Source: Devosia aquimaris
Lineage (GTDB): Bacteria; Pseudomonadota; Alphaproteobacteria; Rhizobiales; Devosiaceae
Length of the DNA stretch: 64,000 bases
Direction of reading: 5' to 3'
Assembly: GCF_020169335.1 (NCBI RefSeq)
Contig: NZ_JAIEZN010000002.1
Location: forward strand, 1,054,001 to 1,118,000
The notes beneath the pieces are model-generated. The model made no database searches. It saw nothing but the letters and a program-made list of their open reading frames with translations, and was not told the origin of the DNA. This document shows, piece after piece, positions 8,870 to 16,674 of the stretch. The stretch's first letter is position 1; every line of letters begins with the position of its first letter. The position numbers and the translations under genes are program-made.

Positions 8870-9457
8870 ATGAACCTGCGCTCCATCCGCATCTGGCTCT
8901 GGGTGGCGGTCGTCGCCCTTGGCCTCACCGCCATCACTGCCGCCGCCCTCTTGCGCCAACCCGGCCAGGCCGGCTTTGGCAAGGGCGTCTATAGTCTGGT
9001 TGACCAGAATGGCCAGCCGGTTGATCAGTCCATGCTGGTTGGCCATCCCTCGGCGCTGTTCTTCGGTTTCACCCATTGCCCGGACGTTTGCCCCACCACA
9101 ATGGCCGAGATGTCGTCCTGGTTCGAGAGCCTGGGCGATCAGGGCAAAGACCTGCGCGCCTATTTCGTCACCATCGACCCGGAGCGCGATACGCCCCAGA
9201 TCCTGGGCGACTATGTCAGCTGGGTGAGCGACCGCATAACCGGCGTCACCGGGACGCCCGAGGAGATCGCCAAGATCGCCAAGGCCTGGGGCATCTACTA
9301 TCAGAAGGTGCCGCTTGATGGCGGCGGCTACACGATGGACCACACCGCCTCGGTGTTCCTGGTTGATCGGCAGGGCGAATTCCAGGGCACGATTGCCTAT
9401 GGCGAAAGCCAGGCAACGGCGCTCGAAAAGCTGCGCAACCTCCTGGCCAAGTCCTGA
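8870..9457 (+). CDS. SCO1/SenC family copper-delivery thioredoxin-fold protein
   Basis: This 195-residue protein has one N-terminal transmembrane anchor (about residues 5-27) and a periplasmic thioredoxin-like domain. The copper ligands of SCO proteins are all present: HCPDVC with C70 and C74, and H158 in YTMDHTASVFLVD. SCO proteins metallate the CuA centre of cytochrome c oxidase and can reduce its cysteines. ATG 8870 is chosen because the membrane anchor starts there; it lies 7 bases after the PCuAC stop. The two genes form a copper-delivery pair that probably serves an oxidase encoded elsewhere. Confidence 0.92.
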   Translation: MNLRSIRIWLWVAVVALGLTAITAAALLRQPGQAGFGKGVYSLVDQNGQPVDQSMLVGHPSALFFGFTHCPDVCPTTMAEMSSWFESLGDQGKDLRAYFVTIDPERDTPQILGDYVSWVSDRITGVTGTPEEIAKIAKAWGIYYQKVPLDGGGYTMDHTASVFLVDRQGEFQGTIAYGESQATALEKLRNLLAKS

Positions 9458-9579
9458 TCTCGTGCCCGGCCCGGCGACCGCCCGGCCGGGCATGCGCATT
9501 GGTGAAAAACGGCAGTGACAAGGGGTGACGCGGCGGCCGGCAATTGACTACCCTATGCGCCACTGCACAGGAGCCTTCC

Positions 9580-9978
9580 ATGAAGCCGTCGATTTCCATC
9601 ATCACCATTGGCGTGGACGATCTGGAGCGCGCCTTTGTGTTCTATCGTGCCCTGTTCGAGATCGAGGACGAGCAGATCGCGCCGGGCGAGGATCACGTCG
9701 CCTTCTTTTTTGACGACGGCTTTTCCTTCGTGCTGTTTCCCCGCGAGCAGATTGCCCAGACCGCCGGCAAGGATGTTGCCATCGCCGGCACGCCCGGCTT
9801 TGTGCTGAGCCACCAGGCTGGCAGTCCGTCCGAGGTGGACGAGATCCTGCGCAAGGTGCTGGCAGCCGGCGGCGGCATCATCACCGCCGGTACGCAATCG
9901 GAATGGGGCTATTCGGCCTATTTCGAGGACAGCGAAGGCAATGTCTGGGAACTGATGGCCCAGCCGCCGGCCAACTGA
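9580..9978 (+). CDS. VOC (glyoxalase/bleomycin-resistance-like) family protein
   Basis: The 132-residue protein shows the paired beta-alpha-beta-beta-beta modules of the vicinal oxygen chelate fold. It begins SIITIGVDDLERAFVFYRAL and ends in SEGNVWELMAQ. The first metal ligand is not the usual histidine or glutamate, so whether it binds metal is unclear. Members range from glyoxalase-like isomerases to antibiotic-binding proteins; the substrate is unknown. ATG 9580 has CAGGAG 7 bases upstream. The gene is followed after 15 bases by a GNAT acetyltransferase and may share its transcript. Confidence 0.82.
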   Translation: MKPSISIITIGVDDLERAFVFYRALFEIEDEQIAPGEDHVAFFFDDGFSFVLFPREQIAQTAGKDVAIAGTPGFVLSHQAGSPSEVDEILRKVLAAGGGIITAGTQSEWGYSAYFEDSEGNVWELMAQPPAN

Positions 9979-9993
9979 GCCAGGACCTTGCCG

Positions 9994-10464
9994 ATGGTTG
10001 AAACCGCGCAGCCACGCTGGCGCCAGGCCACGGCCAGTGACGCGCCCGCCATCACCGCATTGGTGCGTGCCGCCTATGCGCGATGGGTTCCGCTGATCGG
10101 TCGCGAGCCCATGCCCATGCGGGTGGATTATGCCGAGGCGCTGACGCGCCACCGTATCGACTTGCTCGTCGTCGATGATGGGCTCGTCGGGCTGATCGAG
10201 ACCCTGCAGCATCCCGATCATCTCTGGATCGAGAATATCGCCGTTGAGCCCCAATGCCAGGGCAGGGGGCATGGCCGCATGCTGCTGGCGCACGCCGAGC
10301 AGCGCGCCCGAGAGGCCGGCTGTGGCGAGCTGCGCCTGCTGACCAACGCTGCCTTTGCAAGCAATGTTGCACTCTATGAGCGGACCGGCTTTCACGTTGG
10401 TCGCAGCGAGCCCTTCATGGGCGGTACCACGCTCTACCTCAGCAAGAGACTGGTCGAGGCCTAG
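9994..10464 (+). CDS. GNAT family N-acetyltransferase
   Basis: The 156-residue protein has the GNAT fold. Motif A is visible as IAVEPQCQGRGHGRMLL, where the Q-x-x-G-x-G/A loop binds the acetyl-CoA pyrophosphate. It is followed by the C-terminal ALYERTGF segment typical of the family. ATG 9994 is chosen over TTG 9988 because AGGA lies 8 bases upstream. The acceptor (small amine, antibiotic or protein N-terminus) cannot be inferred. Its stop codon overlaps the stop of the convergent HxlR gene by 4 bases. Confidence 0.85.
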   Translation: MVETAQPRWRQATASDAPAITALVRAAYARWVPLIGREPMPMRVDYAEALTRHRIDLLVVDDGLVGLIETLQHPDHLWIENIAVEPQCQGRGHGRMLLAHAEQRAREAGCGELRLLTNAAFASNVALYERTGFHVGRSEPFMGGTTLYLSKRLVEA

Positions 10465-10877
10465 TCCTGGCGGGCTCGGAAGGCCGCGCGGCTGGCTTCG
10501 ATCGCCGCGTGATGCGCCTCGGCCCACAGCCAGACACCGCAGAAGGCGGCGCCCAGGCTCTGCCCCATCTCGGTCAACTGATAGTCGACATGGGGTGGAA
10601 TAACCGGATGCACGGTGCGGGCAACCAGTCCGTCAGCCTCCATCTGGCGCAGCGTCTTGGTCAGCATCTTCTGGCTGATGTCGCCCAATTTTCGGCCGAC
10701 ATCGGTGAACCGCAGGGTGCCGTGCTCTTCCAGCGCTTCCAGGATCAGCATGGTCCATTTGTCGGCGACCTTGCCGATGATGTCGCGGACCAGCGCTTCA
10801 AGCTTGGGATCGACGGGCTTGGCTGCTTGGTGCCCTTCCCAGCGATAGAGAGCCGGCGCGCTGCTGGCATCTGACAT
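10461..10877 (-). CDS. HxlR family winged-helix transcriptional regulator
   Basis: The 138-residue protein has the HxlR winged helix: KVADKWTMLILEAL, then RFTDVGRKLGDISQKMLTKT and a basic wing. Proteins of this family often act as repressors released by electrophiles or redox signals, with a reactive N-terminal cysteine. Here the only cysteine is near the C-terminus, so a YodB-type mechanism is not evident. It is divergent from an SDR oxidoreductase gene 102 bases away, a common arrangement in which the regulator controls the enzyme. AAGGAG precedes its ATG. Confidence 0.9.
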   Translation of the reverse strand: MSDASSAPALYRWEGHQAAKPVDPKLEALVRDIIGKVADKWTMLILEALEEHGTLRFTDVGRKLGDISQKMLTKTLRQMEADGLVARTVHPVIPPHVDYQLTEMGQSLGAAFCGVWLWAEAHHAAIEASRAAFRARQD

Positions 10878-10901
10878 CTCTTACTCTCCTTTTGGTGCGT
10901 A

Positions 10902-10913
10902 CCGAACTTTCGG
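10902..10913. promoter_or_regulatory. Candidate operator between HxlR and SDR genes
   Basis: CCGAACTTTCGG is a dyad (CCGAA / TTCGG around CT) in the middle of the divergent intergenic region. Both divergent promoters must lie within these 102 bases, so a dimeric HxlR protein bound here could control both. The site is short; assignment is inference. Confidence 0.35.
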
Positions 10914-10979
10914 GAGCCTACTTTCCAAAGGAGAGCATGAGACATAGGTCTGCATTTGGCAACATCAAAGGAGCCTTCC

Positions 10980-11732
10980 ATGCAGACAACGGGCAATACC
11001 ATTCTCATCACCGGCGGCGGTTCCGGCATCGGCCGCGGCCTCGCCGAAGCCTTTCATCGGCAGGGCAATCAGGTGATCATCTCGGGTCGCCGGGCAGAGG
11101 CGCTGGCCGAAGTCACGGCGGCCAACCCCGGCATGGCCGCCCTGACCGTGGACATGACCGATCCGGCCAGCATCAATGCACTCGCAGCCCAAGCCATTGC
11201 GGCCTATCCGGCGCTCAATGCCGTAATCAACAATGCCGGCATCATGGCCGATGAGAACATCCTGGCCGCGCCTGACTATCTCGATACCGCCGAGGCGACC
11301 ATCGCCACCAACCTGCTTGGCCCGATCCGCCTGACGGCAGCCTTGCTGCCGCATCTGCTGGCCCAGTCGCGGGCCAGCGTGTTGACGGTGTCCTCAGGCC
11401 TTGCCTTCGTCCCCATGGCAGCCACGCCCACCTACAGTGCAACCAAGGCGGCCATCCACAGCTATAGCCAGGCGCTGCGCCACCAGTTGCGCACGACCAG
11501 TGTGGAGGTCATCGAGATCGCCCCGCCCTATGTTCAGACCTCTTTGCAGGGCGCACACCAGGCCAGCGATCCCAATGCCATGCCATTGGCCGCGTTCATC
11601 GAGGAAACCATGGCCCTGCTGGCTGCTGTGCCCGAGCACGGCGAGGTTCTGGTCGAACGCGTCGGCATGTTGCGCTATGCCGAGCAGCGCGGCATGGCTG
11701 CCCAGGTCTTTGCCGCCATCAATCCGAATTGA
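10980..11732 (+). CDS. Short-chain dehydrogenase/reductase (DltE-like SDR)
   Basis: The 250-residue Rossmann protein has the cofactor loop TGGGSGIG near the N-terminus, the NNAG motif (INNAGIM) and the catalytic S-Y-K set. The serine is in VSSGLAF and the tyrosine and lysine in YSATKAA. R residues after beta-2 (SGRRAEAL) suggest NADP(H) preference. ATG 10980 follows AAAGGAG by 6 bases; TTG 10956 would remove this ribosome site from use. SDRs of this kind next to HxlR regulators are often quinone or aldehyde reductases. Substrate unknown. Confidence 0.9.
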   Translation: MQTTGNTILITGGGSGIGRGLAEAFHRQGNQVIISGRRAEALAEVTAANPGMAALTVDMTDPASINALAAQAIAAYPALNAVINNAGIMADENILAAPDYLDTAEATIATNLLGPIRLTAALLPHLLAQSRASVLTVSSGLAFVPMAATPTYSATKAAIHSYSQALRHQLRTTSVEVIEIAPPYVQTSLQGAHQASDPNAMPLAAFIEETMALLAAVPEHGEVLVERVGMLRYAEQRGMAAQVFAAINPN

Positions 11733-11780
11733 TCGGCCCGGGCGCGCCGCGCCAGCGGGGCGCCCACACCAACCCGGAGG

Positions 11781-13328
11781 CTAGAAGCCGCCGCCGGTCT
11801 TGAACCCGCCGGTCTTGCGGGTGCCGCTGCTGCCGGTGCGCGGACGCGAGAAGCCGCCGCCCGAACCACCCGAGGGGCGTCCGCCGCCCAGCCCGCCGCC
11901 AAAACCGCCACCGGAGCGATTGCCAGAACCGCCACCAATGCTGCTGTCCGGCCAGGTGAAGCCGCCGCCGGGGGGCCATGGACTGTCGTTGCGCTGCCGC
12001 CCGTTGTTGGGCAGGCCCACGCCACCGCCCCAGTCCGATGTGCCGGCGCTCCAGTTCTGGCTGCGCTGCCAACGATCCCAATAGCTGGCAGCAGAAATGC
12101 CGCCGCGCAGGAAGTCATTGAGCAGATCGCCCACCAGACGGTCTTCGCGGAAAGTGGAGCGCGGGTCATCGAACCGCTGCTTCTTGAATTCCCACTGGAT
12201 GTCTTCAAGCTCGCGGCGGCGGGCACCCAGGGTCTTGAGCCGCTCTTTCTGCTCGCGCGTCTCTTCCTCTTCCTCGCGCACCCGCGCTCGGGCATCGTCG
12301 ATCTGGGCAACGATGGTATCGTCCTGGCTGGTTCGCGTGCGCCGGGCATCGGCAAGAAGCGTCTGGATGTCTTCCCGGCTCAGGGCCGTAGCCAGATCCG
12401 CCAGGGCGCCCTCAAAGGCCGGGTTCTGCCCCTGCGACAGGCTTGCCAGGGTCTTGGCCGCGGCGTCGCGCGCATCTTCGCTGGCAACGATCTGCCCGTC
12501 CAGCGCGTCGATGCGCTGCTGGGCAGCCATCATGGCCTCGCGCAAAGGCTTGCCGCCCGCTGCGTCGATGGCCTGGGTCTCCAGTTCATCCACCTCGGCC
12601 TCGGCGGCCTGGGCAATGGCGATCTGCCGCTCGGCATGTTCGCGCAGGCGAAGCGGGATCTCGTTGAGCATGGCAAAATTGGCGCGCGCCTTCTGGAACC
12701 CCACCAGGCCGGCGACCAAACCGTCCAGATAGCGGACCAGATTGTTCGCGCGGTAGTTCGAGGTGCCGTAGCCGGATTCCCACAGATACATGAACAGCGG
12801 ATCGTCGCGATAAGGCTTGCCCTTGCTGTCGCGGTCGGCCTCGGCCTGCTCCGTCTTGCGCATGGACTGGTTTGCCACCTCGGTGAGCGCAGTGGCGCTG
12901 TCGCGCTTGGCGGCAAACGCAGGGTCGCGCGCAATCGAGGCCCCGAGCTTTGCGGCCAGGGCCTTGAGCTCGGCCTGGTGGCCCTCAAACTGCTTGAGCG
13001 CCTCGGCCCGCTCGGCATTGAGCCGGGCGACGACCGCGTCCTGTTCGGCAACGGCCTTCTCGGCGGCGCTCAGATCCTTGGAATGGGCCTTCAGCTGCGC
13101 CCGTGCCTTGGCTTCGGCGCTGGATATGGCCACATCCAGCTCGCCCTGCACAGCCGGATCGAGCCGGAACTGCGCCAGCTGGCGGAACAGCTCGGCTTCG
13201 CCCTCACGGATCTTGCTGATGCGTTCGGCCGAACGCGCCAGGCGCTTGGAGATTTCATCTTCCTCGCGCCGGATGTCGCGCATCGCCTCGTCCAGGCTCG
13301 CCAGCGCTTCGGGTCCGCGGATACTCAT
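11781..13328 (-). CDS. Uncharacterised coiled-coil protein with glycine-rich C-terminal tail (third gene of operon)
   Basis: I do not recognise a characterised family. The 515-residue protein opens with heptad-rich helices (about 1-160) that begin MSIRGPEALASLDEAMRDIR. A more conserved-looking segment around 170-235 contains YRDDPLFMYLWESGYGTS and NNLVRYLDGLVAGLVGFQ. Further coiled coil follows to about 390, then FREDRLVGDLLNDFLRGG and a 100-residue tail dominated by glycine, serine and arginine. There is no signal peptide or clear membrane helix. Similar Gly-rich ends occur in TPM-domain and YgcG-like proteins, but no TPM domain is seen. It starts 4 bases after the stop of the DUF6384-like gene, so the two are surely cotranscribed. 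Confidence 0.75.
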   Translation of the reverse strand: MSIRGPEALASLDEAMRDIRREEDEISKRLARSAERISKIREGEAELFRQLAQFRLDPAVQGELDVAISSAEAKARAQLKAHSKDLSAAEKAVAEQDAVVARLNAERAEALKQFEGHQAELKALAAKLGASIARDPAFAAKRDSATALTEVANQSMRKTEQAEADRDSKGKPYRDDPLFMYLWESGYGTSNYRANNLVRYLDGLVAGLVGFQKARANFAMLNEIPLRLREHAERQIAIAQAAEAEVDELETQAIDAAGGKPLREAMMAAQQRIDALDGQIVASEDARDAAAKTLASLSQGQNPAFEGALADLATALSREDIQTLLADARRTRTSQDDTIVAQIDDARARVREEEEETREQKERLKTLGARRRELEDIQWEFKKQRFDDPRSTFREDRLVGDLLNDFLRGGISAASYWDRWQRSQNWSAGTSDWGGGVGLPNNGRQRNDSPWPPGGGFTWPDSSIGGGSGNRSGGGFGGGLGGGRPSGGSGGGFSRPRTGSSGTRKTGGFKTGGGF

Positions 13329-13332
13329 AGCT

Positions 13333-14271
13333 CTACCACCGCGTTACCGCTCCGCCGGAGACCGGCACATTGTATTCGACATCCAGGAAGCCGAAGGATT
13401 TGCGGCCGATCTCATTGTTCTCGATGATGCCATCGTCCTGCTTGTCGGCAACGACAGCGTCGTACACGGCCTCAGAGACGCGCACGCCCCACACCGAAAC
13501 CGTTTCGGTCTCGCCATTCTCTTCGTTGAGGATGGGCAGGCTGAGCGCATTGCCGTCGCCGTCCAGCGCCTCCACCACCAGATAGTAATTGGTGGCGTCG
13601 GTGTTGATTTCGGGGAAGGTCCAAAAGCCCGAGCGCTCGCCCTGCCTGTTGACGATGCGTAGCGTATAGTCCTGCCGGATGCGGTCGCGCAGCGCCGTCA
13701 GGTCGGCCAAGGCCTTCTCGGCTCCGGCGCGGTTGCCCTCGGCGGCCAGCGTCTTGCCACGCGTACGGATGGCCTCGGCGTCGATCACGCCCTGCTGGAC
13801 CTTGGTTTCTTCGAAAATGGTCTGGTAGAGCGCATCCATCTGCGCCGGCAGGCCTTCGGCCAGCTCCACGCGCGCCTGCTCGGCCTGGCCACGCTGATAG
13901 GGCTGCCACACGCCGAAATAGCCCACGCCCAGCGCCAATAGTGCCAGCAGAACGACGCCAACCGGCCGGCCCCAGCGCTTGCGCCCCACATAAAGCCTGG
14001 CCAGCGTCCGGCCAAAGCCGGGCGCCGGCGGATCATAGGTGAACCGGCTCTGCGCCAGCGCGGCAACGCCCTCGCGCAGGATCGCATCGGGGACCTCGAT
14101 ACCCTGCTGGCGATAGATGCCGCGCAGCTTGTCGATCAGCTGCTGCTCCTTGGCATCAGTGTCCAGCTCGCGCACGGCCAGGCCCTGCTGGTGACGGAGG
14201 GTATCAACCACATCCATCGCCAGCATCACTTCGTCCAGCGGTGCAGCGGCTGGCGCTGTCACGTCACTCAT
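13333..14271 (-). CDS. DUF6384-like single-pass membrane protein (second gene of operon)
   Basis: The 312-residue protein has a cytosolic N-terminal region of about 110 residues and one hydrophobic helix (VGVVLLALLALGVGYFGVW, about 115-135). An alpha-helical spacer rich in E and A follows, and then a C-terminal beta-rich domain from about 200. That domain contains LRIVNRQGERSGFWTFPEI and NYYLVVEALDGDGN. From memory this architecture fits DUF6384, a family without known function; I could not check it. It lies 31 bases after the TelA-sized first gene and 4 bases before the coiled-coil third gene, suggesting that the three products form one envelope complex. Confidence 0.75.
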   Translation of the reverse strand: MSDVTAPAAAPLDEVMLAMDVVDTLRHQQGLAVRELDTDAKEQQLIDKLRGIYRQQGIEVPDAILREGVAALAQSRFTYDPPAPGFGRTLARLYVGRKRWGRPVGVVLLALLALGVGYFGVWQPYQRGQAEQARVELAEGLPAQMDALYQTIFEETKVQQGVIDAEAIRTRGKTLAAEGNRAGAEKALADLTALRDRIRQDYTLRIVNRQGERSGFWTFPEINTDATNYYLVVEALDGDGNALSLPILNEENGETETVSVWGVRVSEAVYDAVVADKQDDGIIENNEIGRKSFGFLDVEYNVPVSGGAVTRW

Positions 14272-14302
14272 GGTTGGCGTTCACCCGTATGCGTCAGTCG
14301 AC

Positions 14303-15529
14303 CTACTTGCTCGTGTCCAGCAGCAGAGCATTGCCCTCGGCAGCCAGCGCCGCCAGGCGCCGCTTGCCATCTTCGACCGCATCGCGGATCTCGGCCGAAT
14401 TCTTGGTCGAGGCCACGCGCATCTCGTTGATGATCGTGCGGCTCTTCTCCTGGAAGTTCACCACCGAATCCACCAGCTTCTTGACCGCATCGGCGCGCAC
14501 GGTCGGACCATAGCCGGCCCGCACGGCCTCCTCGGTGACCTTGTCGCCGATTTCCGAAAGGGTCTCGAGGCTCTTGCTCATCCCTTCCTTCATCGCGTTG
14601 AGCGTTTCCGTAGATTCATGCAGGCCGAACATGCCGGTAAACGAGGCGCTCAGGGCGGTCAGCACGGTCTCATTGGTGGAGAAGAACGAGATCGACTGCT
14701 GATACACCCGCTCCTTGGCATTGGTGGTCTGCATCAGCCGCGCCATCACCACCTCGGAGGTGTTGTAGGAAATCGTCAGATTGTCCGACAGATCCTTGGC
14801 GATCTGGTAGCGCGCCTCTTCATTCTGCATCTCGCGCAGCTTCTCGTCGCGGTCCATCTCCAGACGGGCGCGGTCGGCCGGCACGGTGCCGGCATAAGCC
14901 GAGACTGCAGCAGACGCAGCCTGCAGCGTGTTCTTCTTGTCATTGAGGCGCTGCTCGGCGGTCTGCAGCACTTCAAGGGCCATCACTTCGGCCTGCTTGA
15001 GCGCGCCACGGAAGTCGCGATAGGCCTCCAGAATGGTATGTTCGCGATCGATCTGGTCCTTGGTGTCGGCAGTGACCGACAGATAGGTGTCGCGGATCTT
15101 GTTGAAGCGCTGGGCGATGTCGCCGCGGCTGACCTTCATCCACACATTGGATGCGCGCTCGAGCAGGTCCAGCTTGTTGTCGGCCAGCTGGTCGACCATG
15201 CCCTTGGCGTCGTCGCGGATCGAGTCGAAGCCCTTGGTGATCTCTTCGTAGCGCTCGCCGATCTTCATGGCGGCGATCTGCTCGCGCACCACCTCGTTGA
15301 AGGCGCTGGCCTGGCTCAGCGTGCGGCCGATGAGAATGACGCGGGTCTCGTCCAGCTCGGTGATCTTCTGCAGCAGCCCGGTGATGGGCGCTTCACCCTG
15401 CTGTTCGGGCCAGATGCCCAGGTCGCGGATCGCATTGACGGCCTTGTCGAGATACTGGAGCGGCCGTTCCGCCACTGTGGCCGCTGGCGCCATCTGCGTG
15501 GGTGTTGCGGTGACAACTTCTTCGGCCAT
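14303..15529 (-). CDS. Uncharacterised long helical protein, remotely TelA-like (first gene of operon)
   Basis: The 408-residue soluble protein is almost wholly alpha-helical. It has a short low-complexity N-terminus (PTQMAPAATVAERP), LQKITELDETRVILIGRTL near residue 50, and long amphipathic helices ending in AALAAEGNALLLDTSK. Length and helical pattern resemble the TelA/KlaA toxic-anion-resistance family, but no decisive motif is visible, so this is only a suggestion. It leads a three-gene minus-strand operon. Its start is 250 bases from the divergent CoxG-like gene, a stretch that must hold the operon promoter. Confidence 0.7.
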   Translation of the reverse strand: MAEEVVTATPTQMAPAATVAERPLQYLDKAVNAIRDLGIWPEQQGEAPITGLLQKITELDETRVILIGRTLSQASAFNEVVREQIAAMKIGERYEEITKGFDSIRDDAKGMVDQLADNKLDLLERASNVWMKVSRGDIAQRFNKIRDTYLSVTADTKDQIDREHTILEAYRDFRGALKQAEVMALEVLQTAEQRLNDKKNTLQAASAAVSAYAGTVPADRARLEMDRDEKLREMQNEEARYQIAKDLSDNLTISYNTSEVVMARLMQTTNAKERVYQQSISFFSTNETVLTALSASFTGMFGLHESTETLNAMKEGMSKSLETLSEIGDKVTEEAVRAGYGPTVRADAVKKLVDSVVNFQEKSRTIINEMRVASTKNSAEIRDAVEDGKRRLAALAAEGNALLLDTSK

Positions 15530-15779
15530 ATGTTCGCTCCCGTTTGCCGGCGCCCATCGGCGCGCGCGCCTTGTGTTACGCTAAAGATTGCTGCTGCGCT
15601 GCACCCTGACAATTGCAACGGCCTGCCCAGACAACTATTTAGCCCATATTGGTGCGAAAAAGCCGCACGTAAAGGGCCGCGCCGCGGCCTGATTGAAAGC
15701 GTGGACACGGGCGCGGGGCTGTATCGCCGCCCGGGTCACGCAGCGCCGCCGCATGTCCGGCAAAGCAGGGAGCCTGTCG

Positions 15780-16262
15780 ATGGATTTTGGTGGACGCTAT
15801 ATCATTGGGGCGCCACGCGTTGCCGTCTGGGCTGCACTCAACGAGGCGCCCATGCTCAAGGCTGCCATACCCGGTTGCCATCGCATCGATTGGACCGGTC
15901 CGGATACGCTCGAGCTCGAGATCAAGGTCAATCTCGGCGTGGTCCATCCGGTGTTCAAGGGCGATCTGGCGCTGAGCAATATCGTGCCTGCCGAGCGATA
16001 CACGCTCTCGGGCAAGGGGCGCGGTGGACTGTTGGGGCTGGCCGAGGGCTCGGCAGACATCGTGCTGTCCGACCAGGGTGACGAGACGCTGCTGGTCTTT
16101 GCCGCCCAAGGGGGCGCCTCCGGGCAGTTGATCAAGCTGGGCAAGGCCATGATCGGCAATGCGGCGCAGAAAGTGATCGACGGCTTTTTTGAGCGCTTCG
16201 GCGCCGCCATGGGCGCCAGCGTTACCCCCCTGCCGCCACAGGCGCCGCAGGAGCCTGCTTAA
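15780..16262 (+). CDS. CoxG-like SRPBCC family protein
   Basis: The 160-residue protein starts MDFGGRYIIGAPRVAVWAAL and contains IPGCHRIDWTG, the usual opening of carbon monoxide dehydrogenase subunit G (CoxG) proteins. It also has the GKGRGGLLGLAEGSADI strand pair. CoxG proteins have a START/SRPBCC lipid- or cofactor-binding cavity and in CO oxidisers help recruit the dehydrogenase to the membrane. No coxLMS genes are here, and lone CoxG homologues are common, so a CO role is not implied. ATG 15780 has AGGGAG 7 bases upstream; the open frame upstream to 15693 has no such site. Confidence 0.85.
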   Translation: MDFGGRYIIGAPRVAVWAALNEAPMLKAAIPGCHRIDWTGPDTLELEIKVNLGVVHPVFKGDLALSNIVPAERYTLSGKGRGGLLGLAEGSADIVLSDQGDETLLVFAAQGGASGQLIKLGKAMIGNAAQKVIDGFFERFGAAMGASVTPLPPQAPQEPA

Positions 16263-16367
16263 CCTTTGCTTTACCACGCCGCGTTCGGCCTCACGCCGAT
16301 CACAACAAAGGCTAAATCGGGCATGATTGGATGGGTGTCCAAACCGGCGCATTTGAAGCAAATTGTC

Positions 16368-16490
16368 ATGACCACCCAGACCCGCGACACCATTGCCCTG
16401 TTCTCCATCGCTGCCACTGCCGTGCTGGCAGTGCTCTATGCCGATGTCGATCTCAGCGAGATTTTCCTGCGTCTGCTGGCGCGCCTCTAG
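16368..16490 (+). CDS. Possible 40-residue single-pass membrane protein
   Basis: From ATG 16368 the frame encodes 40 residues with one hydrophobic helix (IALFSIAATAVLAVLYA) between a polar N-terminus and a short amphipathic end. The frame extends upstream to 16266, but the added residues look non-coding. There is no strong ribosome site, so the call rests on the clean helix topology alone. No function can be suggested. Confidence 0.4.
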   Translation: MTTQTRDTIALFSIAATAVLAVLYADVDLSEIFLRLLARL

Positions 16491-16528
16491 GCCCGCATCC
16501 GCTGTCATGAGCCCGTCGTAACAAAGCC

Positions 16529-16562
16529 CGGGGAAATTTGACCATTCGGAAAAATTTCCCCG
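16529..16562. promoter_or_regulatory. Perfect 11-bp inverted repeat upstream of the nucleoside operon
   Basis: CGGGGAAATTT and AAATTTCCCCG face each other across 12 bases, ending 112 bases before the BMP start codon. No T-run follows, and the spacing of the arm centres (23 bases, about two helical turns) suits a dimeric repressor. It is the best operator candidate for the 16.7-29.7 kb cluster; a terminator for the small upstream ORF is the alternative. Confidence 0.5.
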
Positions 16563-16674
16563 ATTCCCTCTTGCAGCCTCCGCATTTGCACGATTGTATC
16601 GTCCGCTAGAGCACGCAGAGTGGGCGCCAAAGCCAGGCTTGAGCGCAGGCGTGTCACACAGGGAGACGACCTCG

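Noticed and set aside
10884..10935. Near-perfect inverted repeat CTCTCCTTTTGG / CCAAAGGAGAG between HxlR and SDR
   Set aside because: The left arm is simply the HxlR ribosome site read on the other strand and the right arm a Shine-Dalgarno-like purine run. The arms also differ by one base, so symmetry may be coincidental.
15640..15700. Small GC hairpins (GTGCG / CGCAC and GGCCGCG / CGCGGCC) upstream of the CoxG-like gene
   Set aside because: Arms are only 5-7 bases in very GC-rich DNA, with no T-run or conserved position, so chance is the simplest explanation.
16266..16367. An N-terminal extension of the 40-residue membrane ORF
   Set aside because: The added 34 residues have no family likeness or ribosome site, and the region looks like a leader.
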